The position numbers and the translations under genes are program-made. Shown one piece after another: positions 6,043 to 6,725 of a stretch of 6,725 bases of DNA (position 1 is the first letter of the stretch; every line of letters begins with the position of its first letter). A model generated the notes under the pieces. The model saw only the letters and a program-made list of their open reading frames with translations. It was not told the DNA's origin and searched no databases. Location: positions 1 to 6,725 of the forward strand of contig JASHSD010000481.1 in NCBI GenBank assembly GCA_030036985.1, in the 5' to 3' direction. This DNA comes from Bryobacteraceae bacterium. Its GTDB lineage: Bacteria; Acidobacteriota; Terriglobia; Bryobacterales; Bryobacteraceae.

Positions 6043-6373
6043 CCTCGCCGGCGTTTCTTTTCGCCATGCGCAGTTCGGGATCCCGGAGAGCGTGGAGGAT
6101 TTTCTCCACTGTTGCAAGGTCGCTGTCCGGAATATATTCCAGCAGGTGAGCCAGATACGCGCGCAGCCTCAGGGCTTCCGACTCCGGCTTGGCGGGTTCC
6201 CCGTCCACGTCTTCGTTCAGAATCGAGTTACATATCCCGATGCACTCGTCGCAGATGTACGCGCGCGGATAGCCGCCTGGCGAGGAAATCAGCCTTCCCA
6301 CCACCTCCTGAGCCTTTTGGCAGAAGGAACATCGGAGTGCTCCGTCGGACGATGTTTGTTTCGATTTACGCAG
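5996..6373 (-). CDS. Stand-alone ClpX-type C4 zinc-finger protein (start codon unclear)
   Basis: The protein carries the zinc-binding N-terminal domain of ClpX (PF06689 type) without any AAA+ ATPase. Counting from CTG 6373 it has 125 residues. Zinc ligands are C15 and C18 (RCSFCQKAQE) and C41 and C44 (AYICDECIGIC), spaced as in ClpX, with the typical LISSP and YICDEC context. A charged segment (52-68) is followed by a predicted helical part (69-108, RLRAYLAHLLEYIPDSDLATVEKILHALRDPE). In ClpX this domain dimerises and recruits substrates and adaptors, so a free copy might act as an adaptor or a competitor, but that is inference. Between the upstream in-frame stop (6509-6511) and the first canonical start (GTG 6304) I find no ATG, GTG or TTG, and GTG 6304 would delete the first two zinc ligands. 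CTG 6373 gives LRKSKQTSS before the finger, a family-like length, so I use it provisionally. Confidence 0.75.
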   Translation of the reverse strand: MRKSKQTSSDGALRCSFCQKAQEVVGRLISSPGGYPRAYICDECIGICNSILNEDVDGEPAKPESEALRLRAYLAHLLEYIPDSDLATVEKILHALRDPELRMAKRNAGEVVPISAGGDPQDRGM

Positions 6374-6379
6374 GCTTCT

Positions 6380-6409
6380 ATTATCCGCCCGGCGCGCTAC
6401 TTGAGGTAA
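6380..6409 (-). promoter_or_regulatory. Possible promoter for the zinc-finger/acyltransferase pair
   Basis: On the minus strand GATAAT (6385-6380) is a good -10 match, and TTACCT (6409-6404), 18 nt upstream, is a partial -35. Transcription would start near 6373, at the provisional CTG start, leaving almost no leader. The evidence is weak and is noted because no start codon with a proper ribosome site was found. Confidence 0.25.
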
Positions 6410-6725
6410 ATTGCAGCGCTGATGGCGCCGCCCGCATCGGGAACCAGCATGCGCCAGGCCTTTCTGCCGTTCAAAGGCGCCTCCTGCTCCACCAGCTCGC
6501 CTTGAGGTTTAGTCCTGATGGTCTCGCGCTCCCACGCATCCGGCGCATTGGCAGGGGCGGTGACCTTCAGGTAAGCCAATTGACCCATCTTCTGATTGAA
6601 CCTCTCGGCGACCCGCGAGGCGAATGCCTCTGCCGGCGGCCCCTCATCCGCAACCTCCTGCATTGCATTCATCTCGGCCTCCAGCATCTGACCTTCTGCG
6701 GAAGTCGGATCCAGTTCGGGCACGT
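6397..6725 (-). CDS. C-terminal part of a probable extracytoplasmic sensor-like protein (5' end outside window)
   Basis: About 108 residues are visible before the TAG at 6397-6399; the frame appears to continue past the right edge. The sequence has a Glu/Ala/Met-rich start (EGQMLEAEMNAMQEVA), then FNQKMGQLAYLKVT followed by APANAPDAWERETI, and ends with GRKAWRMLVPDAGGAISAAIYLK. The NAPDAWE stretch resembles the Tll0287-like (DUF3365) domain found in periplasmic and sensor proteins, but I cannot confirm this without the rest of the protein, and the usual CHG haem motif is not present in this part. It lies directly upstream of the zinc-finger gene on the same strand, and its stop is 23 nt before the provisional CTG start, so the two may be co-transcribed. 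Confidence 0.5.
   Translation of the reverse strand, partial: VPELDPTSAEGQMLEAEMNAMQEVADEGPPAEAFASRVAERFNQKMGQLAYLKVTAPANAPDAWERETIRTKPQGELVEQEAPLNGRKAWRMLVPDAGGAISAAIYLK

Noticed and set aside
6304..6304. GTG 6304 as start of the zinc-finger protein
   Set aside because: It would remove both cysteines of the first CxxC, which are present in frame just upstream with conserved context, and its CAGGAG is directly adjacent with no spacing.

Overview
The window is GC-rich and gene-dense, and looks like Acidobacteriota, most likely a Solibacter/Bryobacter-type soil member. The strongest clue is a BlaR1-type M56 metallopeptidase fused to a TIGR03435 domain, a family I know as expanded in Solibacter-like genomes. 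A stand-alone ClpX-type zinc finger and a small secreted protein family typical of acidobacteria fit the same picture. The assignment rests on recognised protein families, not on a marker gene.

Left part (1-2978, + strand): the 3' end of an APC-family amino acid permease is followed by a two-gene regulatory operon. This operon has a BlaI/MecI-type winged-helix repressor and, overlapping it by ATGA, an M56 membrane peptidase whose C-terminus is a TIGR03435 domain instead of a penicillin-binding domain. A perfect inverted repeat (TACTAT-GTA-ATAGTA) lies between a good -35 and a plausible -10 just upstream of the repressor, as expected for autorepression. By analogy with BlaR1/BlaI, the exported TIGR03435 domain would sense something outside the membrane, the cytoplasmic zinc protease would be activated, and BlaI repression would be lifted. 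The peptidase reading frame stops at 2815, but the last 54 residues of its TIGR03435 domain are intact in another frame (2814-2978), so there is one frameshift at a TTT TGA site.

Middle (2979-3803): a second, tandem copy of the M56 gene begins 9 nt after that remnant with its own good ribosome binding site. It is clearly decayed: several frameshifts, a Trp-to-stop change, loss of the HExxH zinc motif by deletion, and no TIGR03435 part. About 130 nt after it show nothing I can identify.

Right part (3804-6725): two small secreted-protein genes diverge from a 120-nt intergenic region, a peptidoglycan-binding-domain protein (- strand) and an acidobacterial-type secreted protein (+ strand). A minus-strand cluster then reads right to left: the C-terminal part of an envelope or sensor-like protein (tentatively Tll0287-like), a stand-alone ClpX-type C4 zinc-finger protein, and an acyltransferase-3 membrane protein. 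The zinc-finger gene has no ATG, GTG or TTG in frame upstream of its first zinc ligands, and the acyltransferase has only TTG candidates before its domain, so both starts need checking.

The most interesting element is the BlaI / M56-TIGR03435 signalling pair with its operator and the broken or recoded sensor C-terminus. I see no CRISPR array, tRNA, rRNA or insertion sequence.
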